This document shows, piece by piece, positions 36,431 through 45,361 of a DNA stretch of 64,000 nt. The first letter of the stretch is position 1. Each line of letters opens with the position of its first letter. Source of the DNA: Pyruvatibacter sp. (GTDB lineage: Bacteria; Pseudomonadota; Alphaproteobacteria; CGMCC-115125); NCBI RefSeq assembly GCF_040219635.1, contig NZ_JAVJSC010000002.1, forward strand, positions 62,001 to 126,000, read 5' to 3'. A program made the translations under genes and the position numbers. The notes beneath the pieces were generated by a model. That model was not told the origin of the DNA. It worked only from the letters and a program-made list of their open reading frames with translations, and did no database searches.

Positions 36431-36443
36431 GGCATGACATGCC
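36431..36443. promoter_or_regulatory. Palindromic site upstream of the lipase-like hydrolase gene
   Basis: GGCATGACATGCC has perfect 6-base arms around one base. It sits between a possible -35 (TTGCGA, 36421) and -10 (TATAAA, 36446), the right place for a repressor operator. Purely pattern based. Confidence 0.35.
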
Positions 36444-36515
36444 CATATAAAAGGCGTCACACTTGCGTGGAATTGTATCCATGATGAAGGAATCGCGGCT
36501 TTCGCGATCAGGCGT

Positions 36516-37391
36516 ATGCCAGTCAAAACCACAATCGACATTCTCCGCCTTCAGGGCGACGCTCTGTGGGCCGGTGGCGAGTTCGCCGCGAAAATACTAA
36601 CTGAGCCTTTGCTGGATCAGATGGCCCCGCGCGGCGATGGGCGTACGCCTGTTCTTACGCTGCCGGGCTTCTCTGGCCCTGAAGTATCGCTGCGCCCGCT
36701 CAACCGGTTTTTGAACAAGCGCGGTTTTGTGGCTGACAGTTGGGGCCTGGGCATCAACCGCGGTCCTGAAAGCATGGAATACATCGCCACGCTTGGTCGT
36801 CTGCTGGGTGACCGGATCAAGATGATGGCGGACGAACACGGCAAGGCCGTGTCCCTTATTGGTCAGAGCCTCGGCGGTATTTACTCCCGCGAACTGGCGC
36901 GCATGTTCCCTGACGAAGTTGACCGCGTCATCACGCTGGGAAGCCCGGCACACGTGAAGGCAGATCAGCAGCACCTCATCAACAAGGGGGTGGGGTTCGC
37001 CATGCGCTGGTTTACCGGACGCCCGGTCGAAGAATTGCTGAACGAAGCCGAGCTTGAAAACCTGTCGCTGCACAGCCCGCCCCCGGGCGTGCCGCTGGTT
37101 GCGATTTTCAGCCCATATGATGGCATCGCCCATGCAGACACCACGTCCATTCCGAAGGAATATCTTGATCTCAACGACGGTGTGCCGCGCGAAAACATCG
37201 AGATCGTCTGTTCGCATATCGGCATGGGCGTAAACCCGCTGGTGCTGCTCGCGGTTGCAGACCGTCTGGTCGCTGACCGCGATAACTGGCAGGGTTTTGA
37301 CGCACGCAGCTACGTGCCTGGCCCGCTGAAAGGCCTTCCGCAGCTTTTTTTCCCCGAGCCGGCAATGCTCGCGCGCAGTAGCTACGCCTGA
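36516..37391 (+). CDS. Lipase/esterase-like alpha/beta hydrolase (PGAP1-like)
   Basis: 291 residues, no signal peptide. The LTLPGFSGPEVSLRPLNRFLNKRGF opening and GQSLGGIYSRELARMFPDEV nucleophile region belong to the lipase/PGAP1-like group; the acid is likely in FSPYDGIAH and the His in CSHIGMG. The pattern of thinking a large acyl substrate is supported only by family resemblance. No clear ribosome-binding site precedes the ATG. Confidence 0.82.
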   Translation: MPVKTTIDILRLQGDALWAGGEFAAKILTEPLLDQMAPRGDGRTPVLTLPGFSGPEVSLRPLNRFLNKRGFVADSWGLGINRGPESMEYIATLGRLLGDRIKMMADEHGKAVSLIGQSLGGIYSRELARMFPDEVDRVITLGSPAHVKADQQHLINKGVGFAMRWFTGRPVEELLNEAELENLSLHSPPPGVPLVAIFSPYDGIAHADTTSIPKEYLDLNDGVPRENIEIVCSHIGMGVNPLVLLAVADRLVADRDNWQGFDARSYVPGPLKGLPQLFFPEPAMLARSSYA

Positions 37392-37525
37392 GCAGCGACG
37401 CCTGATCTGCAGTCCCGCCCCGTATTTGAATTGACGCGCCACAAAAGAGGTGCGATTGAGCCATCCGCTGGCGGCTCCCAAGTGGCTGGCATTTTTCCAT
37501 CAGACACACATTGAAGTGAGGGCGC

Positions 37526-39559
37526 ATGTCCGGTCTCTCTTGGGGCATTCTTGGCACCGGCTCGATTGCACATGCATTCGCGCGCGCGGTTGCCAAAAGC
37601 GAAACCTGCACTCTGGCGCGCACCGGCAGCCGCGCCAGCACCTCAGCGCAGGCCTTTGTCGAGAAGCTGAAATCTGACGATAACCCGCGTGTGGCTGCGG
37701 GCGCACAGGCGTTCGCTTCATCCGGTAGTTATGAAGCACTGCTGGCCGACCCGGCGGTAGATGCAGTCTATATCGCCACCCCCCATACGAGCCATGCCCA
37801 ATGGGCCATTCGCGCTGCCCAGGCCGGAAAACACGTGCTGGTGGAAAAACCCGCAGCCCTCAATCACGCCGACACAATGGCCATGGTGGAAGCGGCCCGC
37901 GCGGCAAATGTTTTTTTCATGGAAGCCTTCATGTATCGGCTGGCTCCGCAAACGCGCACGCTGGTGGAGATGATTGAGCATGGCGATATAGGTAGTGTGC
38001 GGACGATAGAGGCCAGCTTCGGTTACCATGCGCCGTTCAATGCGCAAAGCCGACTGTTTGCCAATGATCTGGGCGGCGGCGGCATTATGGATGTGGGGCT
38101 ATACCCCGTTTCGTTCGCCCGCCTTGTGGCGGGTGCCAATGCCAAGACCGGCTTTATGAATCCAACAAGTGTGAAGGGTGCGGCACGTCTGGGTGAAACG
38201 GGTGTTGACGAATGGGCCGCAGCCCTCATGACGTTTGACTACGACGTGATCGCGCAGCTTTCCACCGGCGTTTCAGCCTGGTTGCCCAACACGGCCAACG
38301 TCTATGGCGAAACCGGATCACTCCATCTGCAAGGCCCCTGGCATGCTGCGGGCGTGGAAGGCGGCACGTCCAAAATTGAGTTGCGGCGCTTTGGCAAAGC
38401 TCCGGAGTTCATTGAGGTCACACAGGACAAGTGGCTGTATGAAATTGAAGCCGACCATGTGGCCGAGTGCATTTCAAAAGGCCTGACCGAAAGCCCGCTG
38501 GTGCCGACAGCGGATACACTGGGCAACATGCGCGCGCTTGATGCATGGCGCGAAACTGCGCGCTTCCGCTATACGTCGGAAGCCATCACATCGGGCTGGC
38601 CAACGGCAAGCCGCCTGCCCCTGCAGGTGTCGCCGGATGCGCCCATGCAGATGCGCACGATCAGGGGCGTGGCAAAGCCGGTGTCGGCGCTCATCATGGG
38701 CTGCGACAACCAGACATCCATGCCACACGCAGCAGTGCAGTTTGATGATTTTGTCACGCAGGGCGGCAACTGTTTTGATACCGCCCATTTGTATGGCGAC
38801 GGCATCATGGAAAAGCTTCTGGGCCGCTGGATGCAGGACCGGGGCATCCGCGATGACCTGGTGCTGATCTGCAAGGGGGCCCATACCCCTGACTGCCGCC
38901 CGGATGCCGTGCGCCCGCAACTCGAAGAGAGTCTGGAGCGTCTGCGCACCGACCGCGCCGATATTTATTTTCTGCACCGCGATGACCCGCAGGTGCCGAT
39001 CGGCGAATGGGTTGATTTGCTCAACGAGCTGAAGGACGAAGGCAGGATCAGCGTTTTCGGTGGCTCCAACTGGACCAAGGAACGCATGGCCGAAGCCAAC
39101 GCCTATGCCGCCGCCAACAACAAGCAGGGCTTTGGCGTTCTGTCCAACAACTTCTCGTTGGCGCGCATGAATAACCCCATCTGGCCCGGCGTTATGGCGT
39201 GTTCGGACGATGACTACCGCGCGTGGCTTGAGGAAACCAACACTGCCCTGTTCTCGTGGTCATCACAGGCGCGCGGCTTCTTCACGGAACGTGCCGGCCC
39301 CGACATCAAGACCGACGCCGACCTCGTCTACGCATTTTACAGCGACGACAATTTCGAGCGTCGCCGCCGCGCCTACGAGCTGGCAGAGAAAAAAGGCGTC
39401 GAGCCAATGACCATCGCGCTTGCTTATGTGCTGGCCCAGAAAATGCCGACCTGTGCACTGGTCGGCCCGCGCACGCTGTCAGAATTGCGCACGTCCCTCG
39501 CTGTATTCAGCATCGGCCTGAGCAGTGATGAGGTCGCGTGGCTGGATTTGCGCAGTTAG
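37526..39559 (+). CDS. Fusion of Gfo/Idh/MocA oxidoreductase and aldo/keto reductase
   Basis: 677 residues in one unbroken frame. Residues ~1-335 are a Gfo/Idh/MocA dehydrogenase: Rossmann motif GILGTGSIAHAFARAV, the VEKPAAL cofactor motif and DVGLYPVSFARL active-site helix. Residues ~373-677 are an aldo/keto reductase with the full catalytic tetrad: Asp418, Tyr423 (FDTAHLYG), Lys450 (LICKGAH) and His484 (YFLHRDD). Both halves look active and both use NAD(P). Such a fusion could run coupled oxidation and reduction of a sugar or cyclitol, recycling the cofactor. Both catalytic sites being intact argues against a chance readthrough. Confidence 0.9.
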   Translation: MSGLSWGILGTGSIAHAFARAVAKSETCTLARTGSRASTSAQAFVEKLKSDDNPRVAAGAQAFASSGSYEALLADPAVDAVYIATPHTSHAQWAIRAAQAGKHVLVEKPAALNHADTMAMVEAARAANVFFMEAFMYRLAPQTRTLVEMIEHGDIGSVRTIEASFGYHAPFNAQSRLFANDLGGGGIMDVGLYPVSFARLVAGANAKTGFMNPTSVKGAARLGETGVDEWAAALMTFDYDVIAQLSTGVSAWLPNTANVYGETGSLHLQGPWHAAGVEGGTSKIELRRFGKAPEFIEVTQDKWLYEIEADHVAECISKGLTESPLVPTADTLGNMRALDAWRETARFRYTSEAITSGWPTASRLPLQVSPDAPMQMRTIRGVAKPVSALIMGCDNQTSMPHAAVQFDDFVTQGGNCFDTAHLYGDGIMEKLLGRWMQDRGIRDDLVLICKGAHTPDCRPDAVRPQLEESLERLRTDRADIYFLHRDDPQVPIGEWVDLLNELKDEGRISVFGGSNWTKERMAEANAYAAANNKQGFGVLSNNFSLARMNNPIWPGVMACSDDDYRAWLEETNTALFSWSSQARGFFTERAGPDIKTDADLVYAFYSDDNFERRRRAYELAEKKGVEPMTIALAYVLAQKMPTCALVGPRTLSELRTSLAVFSIGLSSDEVAWLDLRS

Positions 39560-39572
39560 GCTCGCAGTGACG

Positions 39573-40241
39573 CTAGGCCACAGCCGTTGCCGCAAACAAC
39601 GGCGCGTCTGCGTCTATCAGCACCTTGAAGCTGGCGCGCGCGTGTATGCGGTCCACGTAGGTGGCAAGGGCTGGCCATTTGGCATCGTCCGGCGTGAAGC
39701 CTGCATATTTCAGGTTCACAAACTGCGTTGCCACGGCAATGTCCGCGATTGAAAACGCACCGCCGGCAAAATACTCATTATCGCCAATCTGCGTGGTCAG
39801 GTAGTCGAACATGGCGGGCATACGTTCGTTCATCGTTTCAGCCGCTTTTGCCTTGTCCTGTTCCTTGCCCATGAGGGCCGCCAGCGCGACAGGGCGAAAG
39901 ACACCCATGCCGATGGCATTTGCCATTTCGGTATCGGCATATTCTTCAAGCCAGCACGCGCGGCCGTGTTCCCAGGCATCGGCGGGATAGAGCGACGGCT
40001 CGGGGAATGCGTGTTCCGCATACGCACAAATGGCGGAGGAATCGGCAATTGTGTTTGGTTCCGCGCGGTCCGTGTCCTGCAGCACCGGAATACGCTTGAG
40101 CGGGCTCATGTCCTTGAACCAGTCAGGCATCGGAAAAATATTGACGTTCTTGTGCTGGTAGTCCGCGCCTTTCTCAGCCAGAAAAACACGTACCTTGCGC
40201 ACGAAGGGTGACGGTCCTGCACCGTAAACAATCAAAGCCAT
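39573..40241 (-). CDS. Glutathione S-transferase family protein
   Basis: 222 residues. The N-terminal thioredoxin-like domain (ALIVYGAGPSPFVRKVRVFLAEKG, then cis-Pro in RIPVLQD and ADSSAICAYAE for glutathione binding) and the helical C-terminal domain with GGAFSIADIAVA are typical of GSTs. The catalytic residue is probably the Ser in PSPFVRK. AGGGA precedes the start. Physiological substrate unknown. Confidence 0.88.
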   Translation of the reverse strand: MALIVYGAGPSPFVRKVRVFLAEKGADYQHKNVNIFPMPDWFKDMSPLKRIPVLQDTDRAEPNTIADSSAICAYAEHAFPEPSLYPADAWEHGRACWLEEYADTEMANAIGMGVFRPVALAALMGKEQDKAKAAETMNERMPAMFDYLTTQIGDNEYFAGGAFSIADIAVATQFVNLKYAGFTPDDAKWPALATYVDRIHARASFKVLIDADAPLFAATAVA

Positions 40242-40327
40242 GGGGGGTGTTCCCTATTTTGTGTCAGTCGTTGGAGTATGTGATCAAGTGGGTGGGATGA
40301 ACCCGCCGGCAGATCATGCAGGCAGTA

Positions 40328-40993
40328 TCAGGCACCCGGCTCCGGTTCTGCCGTAAGCCCCGGTTCTGCCGTCAGAAATCCCGCAAGGCACGCCGCCGCT
40401 TCATCGATAGCCCATTGCGGCGGTGCCGCCTCGCCTGCCGTGATGTCGCGTGCATAGTCAGCCATCAGTGTAATGCATAATGTCGGCAGACGGCGCATAC
40501 GCGCATTTCGGGTCGCACGCGGCAAATGCCCAAGCACAGGCGCAAGCCTGTCGCGCACTTCGCGCACGCCGTCCGGCGCAAAGTCAGCAATCAGCTTGTC
40601 CACATCGAAGCGTGGATCGGCGGCAATTTGCATCAGGAAGGTTGCGTAGAGTCGTCCGCCCTCCTCCGCGCAGGCATCCAGCATCGGCGCGATAGCTGCT
40701 TGCATCAGGCTGGTGACATCGCCCCTGGTCCCGATCTCATCATGCGAGGCAATGATTGCCAGTCGCTGGTCATCAATCGCCCGGATGCGATCCGCGAAAA
40801 CGGCGCGGATAAGCGCCTCCTTGCTGCCGAAATGATAGTGGAGCGCAGACTCGTTGCGGGCCCCGGCAGCGCGCGTGATGTCGCGTACGCTCACCGCGCC
40901 CAATCCGTTTTCGGCAAACAGCCGCTCAGCCGCGCGAATAAGTTTGGTTTTTGTATTGCCGGGCGAGGAAGAAGGTTTTTGCTGCATTGCCAT
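40328..40993 (-). CDS. TetR/AcrR family transcriptional regulator
   Basis: 221 residues from the ATG at 40993; ATGs further upstream would run through the likely operator. The helix-turn-helix is clear: RAAERLFAENGLGAVSVRDITRAAGARNESALHYHFGSKEALI. The C-terminal ligand domain gives no hint of ligand. It is divergent from a NicO-type metal transporter, with a 15-bp palindrome (40999-41013) just upstream of its start, so it probably represses itself and perhaps the transporter. Confidence 0.87.
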   Translation of the reverse strand: MAMQQKPSSSPGNTKTKLIRAAERLFAENGLGAVSVRDITRAAGARNESALHYHFGSKEALIRAVFADRIRAIDDQRLAIIASHDEIGTRGDVTSLMQAAIAPMLDACAEEGGRLYATFLMQIAADPRFDVDKLIADFAPDGVREVRDRLAPVLGHLPRATRNARMRRLPTLCITLMADYARDITAGEAAPPQWAIDEAAACLAGFLTAEPGLTAEPEPGA

Positions 40994-40998
40994 AAAAA

Positions 40999-41013
40999 TA
41001 ATGTGAGACATTA
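40999..41013. promoter_or_regulatory. Probable TetR operator
   Basis: TAATGTGAGACATTA: perfect 6-base arms around GAG. It lies 5 bases upstream of the TetR start codon and 43 bases before the transporter start, the classic autoregulatory position for this family. Confidence 0.6.
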
Positions 41014-41055
41014 GGCGATTCAATAGGCATAGTATGTACCATGTGGGGACAACAC

Positions 41056-42042
41056 ATGCGCAAATCCGTGGCAACGTCAGTTGCCGGTATATCATCGGTC
41101 ATGTTCTGGTTGCTTGTGGCAACGAGCACAGCGTCGGCGTGCGCGATGCACGCGGGAATGTACAGCAATTTTTCGTTGATGGGCGAACTCGTCTATCAGG
41201 TCGAGCATCTGCACAGCTACCTGATGGTGGCACTTGCAAACGCTGAGGCAGCCGCCAAATCAGGACAGTTTTCGCAGGCAGCATTTCTGCCTTTGGGCAT
41301 CGGTTTTTCTTACGGCGCGCTCCATGCGCTTGGCCCCGGCCACGGCAAGCTGGTGGTGGCCGGTTACTTTGCAGGTCGCCCTGCGCCCGCGCGCGAAGCC
41401 CTGCGCATGGCCAGCGAAATAGCCACGCTGCATGTTGGGTCGGCAGCCCTGATTGCCATCGTTGCCGCAGTTTTGCTCGGCGGTGTTATCGATGCCTCCG
41501 GCACAGCCTTTACTGTCGTCAAACTCGTCAGTTACGCACTGATCGCGGTCGCCGGTCTGGCCATGATCTATCGCGCCGTCGCCATCTGGCTGGCTGCCGA
41601 TGGCATCAACCTGCCCTGGCCCGGCGGCGCGCAGGCACTTGGATGTGGCTGCGGACATGCCCACGACACCACGCCCAACCACAACCATGACCACAACCAT
41701 GACCACGCCCATGCGCACCACGCCCACCAGACACAAGCCTCAGTCAATCGTGAGCGCGGGCTGTTGTCTTTCGCTGTCGGTGCCGTGCCATGCACCGGCG
41801 CACTTATTGCGGTGTTGTTTGCGCTTGCCAGCGGTGCATGGCTTGTCGGGCTGCTGACAGTAGCCGCCATCTCCATCGGCATGGGGGTAACGCTCGCAGC
41901 CGTTGGCCTTCTTACAATCTGGACGCGCGGCACCGTTTCGCCCGCAGCGTCCGGCACACTGACACTGATAAGCGGATTGGGCGGCCTTGTTGTGCTGCTG
42001 GTTGGTGCCGCCCTGTTCACGGGAACAGCGTCACTTATCTGA
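41056..42042 (+). CDS. NicO-family nickel/cobalt transporter (RcnA/HoxN-like)
   Basis: 328 residues from the ATG at 41056, favoured over 41041 because TGGGGA lies 6 bases before it. A signal-like segment is followed by about six membrane helices. Hallmarks: GALHALGPGHGKLVVAGYF (H-x-x-GPGHGK) in the first half, a His-rich loop near residues 200-230 (GCGCGHAHD then HNHDHNHDHAHAHHAH), and GAVPCTGALIAVLFALASG in the second half. The family moves Ni2+ or Co2+ across the inner membrane; direction cannot be read here. It opens the metal island and is divergent from the TetR gene. Confidence 0.88.
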   Translation: MRKSVATSVAGISSVMFWLLVATSTASACAMHAGMYSNFSLMGELVYQVEHLHSYLMVALANAEAAAKSGQFSQAAFLPLGIGFSYGALHALGPGHGKLVVAGYFAGRPAPAREALRMASEIATLHVGSAALIAIVAAVLLGGVIDASGTAFTVVKLVSYALIAVAGLAMIYRAVAIWLAADGINLPWPGGAQALGCGCGHAHDTTPNHNHDHNHDHAHAHHAHQTQASVNRERGLLSFAVGAVPCTGALIAVLFALASGAWLVGLLTVAAISIGMGVTLAAVGLLTIWTRGTVSPAASGTLTLISGLGGLVVLLVGAALFTGTASLI

Positions 42043-42119
42043 CGAGTTCGGCGGACGTACCGCCTGAAAAACAAAACTGCCTGCAGCAAAGAACAGGCGG
42101 CTGAGGGGAGATGAAGCAC

Positions 42120-44456
42120 ATGCGGTATCTGTTGATAGGCGTCGTCGTGATCGGCGTTGCCCTTGCGGGTGGCTATTATTATCTGGCCAATTTTGCCGGT
42201 GAAACCATGCACGCAGGCGAGCCGGAGGGAACCGAGACCCCGCCGGAAGTTGTCGAAGCCCGCGAGGCTGCACAGGCACAGGCCGCCGCTGCTCTGGACG
42301 TTGCTGATCCCAAACAGATTTTGTTCGGCGACCTGCACGTCCACACAACATTTTCAACAGATGCTTTCCTGTGGGCCTTGCCGATGAACTCCGGCCCCGG
42401 CGCGCACCCGCTGGCAGATGCCTGTGACTTTGCCCGCCATTGTTCAGCGCTCGACTTCTGGTCAATCACCGATCACGCGGAAGCCTCAACGCCGCGCCGC
42501 TGGCAGGAAGCAAAAGACACAATCCGCCAGTGCAACGCGGTCGCCGGTGACCCCGATGACCCGGACATGGTGTCGTTCATGGGCTTCGAATGGACGCAGG
42601 TCGGAGCTACGCCTGACGAGCACTTCGGCCACAAGAACGTGATTTTCCGTGGCCTGGAGGACGACGAAGTATCGCCGCGCGCCATTGGCGCAGGCGGTGT
42701 GGCAACCGATGCATTGCGCGGCTCGATAGGTAATCTGCCGGTGGCCACTGCCATCGTGGACTGGTCAAACCGTGAGCCGTATTTGAACTTCCGTGAGTAC
42801 ATGCGCGAAACCCGCGATGTGCCCATGTGCGACGAAGGGGTGCCGTCCAACGAACTGGACCCTGCCTGTTACGAAAGCGCAGACACGCCCGGCGATCTGG
42901 CCCGCAAGCTGTTTGACGAACTTGAGCTTGATCCGCTGATTATTCCCCATGGCACAGCCTGGGGCTTTTACACCCCCACAGGCACCACGCTGGACAAGCA
43001 GCTCAAGGCCGATATGCGCCCTGAAAAACAGGAACTGATTGAGGTGATGTCGGGCCACGGCAACTCTGAAGAGTATCGCCCCTGGCGCGCCGCAACCATT
43101 GACGCCGACGGTAACATTGCCTGCCCTGCACCCAGCTACAATTATGTTCCCTCGTGCTGGCGGGGGGGAGAAATCATCCGTGCACGCTGCGAAGCTGCGG
43201 GTGAGGACGATGCCACATGCGACACCCGCGCGCGTGAAGCCCGACAGAACTTCGCGCAGCTTTCCATCGCCGGTCACATGACCATCAGCGGCGAAGACTC
43301 CACCGAGTATCTGGATGCGGGTCAGTGCCGCGATTGCTTCCTGCCGCCGTTCAACCATCGCCCCGGCACGTCGGTGCAATACGGCATGGCGATCAGCAAT
43401 CTGGACGATCCCGACAACCCCAGGCGGTTCAACTGGGGCTTCATCGCCTCAAGCGACACCCACCGCGCCCGCCCGGGCACCGGCTACAAGGCCGTTGACC
43501 GTGAAAATCAGTCAGATGCGCGGGGTCCGCGCAGTCAGGCGTGGATGGACCGTCAGCGTCTGCCACAGGAAGAGCCGTTGGCACAATCCATTCCCCTGAC
43601 GCAGGAAGACATTGCAGATGTGCCTGGCTTCCAGCTTGTGGAGTTCGAGCGTCAGGGCTCGTTCTGGACCGCCGGCGGCCTTGCCGCGGTACATTCTGAA
43701 GGTCGCGATCGCGACGCCATATTTGATGCCCTCAAGCGCAGGGAAACCTACGGCACATCCGGCCCCCGCATGTTGCTCTGGTTCGATATGATTGAGCCCG
43801 CAAATGCACCCGCGCCCGCCCCTGTTGATGAGACAACAGCAGGCAGCGAAGCACCGGATGCCGACGTTGCAGCGCCCGCAGTTCTTGCTTTTGATTCCGA
43901 ACCTGTTGTTGTGGCCTCTATGGGCGCAACCGTTGAAAGCGATGTAAACCCCACTTTCCGCGTTCGCGCCGTTGGTGCCTTCAAGCAAAAACCCGGCTGT
44001 CCTGATCATGCCGGGGCCGCGCTGCCTGAAGACCGGTTTGAGATGCTGTGCCGGGGTGAATGCTACAACCCTACCGACACACGTAACGTGATAGATCGCA
44101 TTGAGATCATCCGTATACGTCCGCAGATTGATGGCACCGAAGACGTTGCTGATCTGGTGGATGATGCATTCATCACCCACCAGTGCGAGGCGGATGAAAG
44201 CGGTTGCTCATTCACGTTTACGGACCCTGAGTATGCTGAGCTTGGTCGCGACACGCTCTACTACGCACGCGCCGTGCAGGAAAAAACGCCTGCCATCAAC
44301 GGTGCCAATCTGCGGTGTGACTACGATGACGACGGCAACTGCATAAAGGTAAACCCATGCTACGCCGACTTCCGCACTGCCCCTGATGATGCCTGTTTGG
44401 CGGATGTGGGGCACCGCGCGTGGTCGTCGCCCATCTATGTAAACTGGCGCGGCTAG
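42120..44456 (+). CDS. DUF3604 domain protein (PHP-like, envelope)
   Basis: 778 residues from the ATG at 42120, which is better spaced from GAGGGGAG than the ATG at 42111. One N-terminal membrane segment exports or anchors the protein. The DUF3604 region begins FGDLHVHTTFSTDAF, a PHP-type His-x-His metal motif, with ITDHAE further on and SSDTHRARPG near residue 450; a Cys-rich region follows. This suggests an exported metal-dependent hydrolase. No substrate is known for DUF3604. Its stop shares one base with the next gene's GTG start (TAGTG), so it is translationally coupled to the parvulin and HupE/UreJ genes. Confidence 0.85.
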   Translation: MRYLLIGVVVIGVALAGGYYYLANFAGETMHAGEPEGTETPPEVVEAREAAQAQAAAALDVADPKQILFGDLHVHTTFSTDAFLWALPMNSGPGAHPLADACDFARHCSALDFWSITDHAEASTPRRWQEAKDTIRQCNAVAGDPDDPDMVSFMGFEWTQVGATPDEHFGHKNVIFRGLEDDEVSPRAIGAGGVATDALRGSIGNLPVATAIVDWSNREPYLNFREYMRETRDVPMCDEGVPSNELDPACYESADTPGDLARKLFDELELDPLIIPHGTAWGFYTPTGTTLDKQLKADMRPEKQELIEVMSGHGNSEEYRPWRAATIDADGNIACPAPSYNYVPSCWRGGEIIRARCEAAGEDDATCDTRAREARQNFAQLSIAGHMTISGEDSTEYLDAGQCRDCFLPPFNHRPGTSVQYGMAISNLDDPDNPRRFNWGFIASSDTHRARPGTGYKAVDRENQSDARGPRSQAWMDRQRLPQEEPLAQSIPLTQEDIADVPGFQLVEFERQGSFWTAGGLAAVHSEGRDRDAIFDALKRRETYGTSGPRMLLWFDMIEPANAPAPAPVDETTAGSEAPDADVAAPAVLAFDSEPVVVASMGATVESDVNPTFRVRAVGAFKQKPGCPDHAGAALPEDRFEMLCRGECYNPTDTRNVIDRIEIIRIRPQIDGTEDVADLVDDAFITHQCEADESGCSFTFTDPEYAELGRDTLYYARAVQEKTPAINGANLRCDYDDDGNCIKVNPCYADFRTAPDDACLADVGHRAWSSPIYVNWRG

Positions 44457-45361
44457 TGACGCTGCTGAAGGATGCAAGCCGGGTACGTATCGCCGGGGCG
44501 GCTGTCATACTGGGCCTTGTGCTTGGTTTGTGGGGTGCCCTGGCACAAAACCCTTTTGCGCCCTGGGGAGGCGAACAAGGCATTGCGGCGACGGTGAACG
44601 CTGCCGTCGTAACGGCAGATGATGTGACGCTCGCAATTGAAGCCGTGGCCGCTGACAAGCGCAACGAAATGACACAGGCCGACCGCGCGCGCATCTTGGG
44701 TCGCCTGATTGATGAAGAGCTGCTTATTCAGCGCGGCGTTGAGGTTGGCCTTGTGGACAGCGACAACACCGTCCGCAAGGCCATTGTCAACGCCATGATC
44801 GTGTCAGTGATTGATGACGCTGCCAATATGGAGCCTACAGAGGCCGACTTGAGGCAACTGTATGAAGAAAGTCCGGCGCTTTTTTCCGGTGTTGGTCGTG
44901 TGCAGGTCAAACAGATATTCGTGCGCAACGGTCCACAATCAGACCAAACGCTGGCCGCCATACGTGAGGCGCTGAACGCCGGTGAAACTTTCAGCAGTGT
45001 GCGAGCCCGATACGCAGATCCTGTAACCCTGCCTGTGCCTGACGGGCCGCTGCCATATTCGAAGCTGCGAGACTATACGGGACCCACTGCGGCTACAGCC
45101 CTCAGTACACTGAGCAAGGGCGAGATATCCGATCCCCTCCCCGTTCCCGGCGGTCAAAGCGTTTTTAAGGTTGTCGCCACTCTTCCGGGCACACCACGTC
45201 CGTTTGCTGATGTCCGTTCTCTGGTCGAGGCCGAGTTCATCCGCAGACGCGGAGACGCAGCTCTGCGCCACTACCTTGACTGGTTATGGTCACGCGCGGA
45301 AATAGACTTCGCGGACGGATATGCCGCCGAACCTGAGGCACATCCGCAGGTCATCCGGTGA
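44456..45361 (+). CDS. Peptidylprolyl isomerase, parvulin (PpiC/SurA-like), membrane anchored
   Basis: 301 residues from the GTG at 44456. An N-terminal membrane anchor (~8-30) leads into a SurA-like helical region and a parvulin domain (~140-250, VKQIFVRNG, SVRARYADPVT, LSKGEISDPLPVPGGQSVFKVV). It likely helps fold exported partners. The stop overlaps the HupE/UreJ start by 4 bases, indicating stoichiometric expression with the flanking DUF3604 and HupE proteins. Confidence 0.86.
   Translation: MTLLKDASRVRIAGAAVILGLVLGLWGALAQNPFAPWGGEQGIAATVNAAVVTADDVTLAIEAVAADKRNEMTQADRARILGRLIDEELLIQRGVEVGLVDSDNTVRKAIVNAMIVSVIDDAANMEPTEADLRQLYEESPALFSGVGRVQVKQIFVRNGPQSDQTLAAIREALNAGETFSSVRARYADPVTLPVPDGPLPYSKLRDYTGPTAATALSTLSKGEISDPLPVPGGQSVFKVVATLPGTPRPFADVRSLVEAEFIRRRGDAALRHYLDWLWSRAEIDFADGYAAEPEAHPQVIR

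Noticed and set aside
41041..41055. ATG at 41041 as the NicO start
   Set aside because: The ATG at 41056 has TGGGGA 6 bases upstream and gives a cleaner signal peptide.
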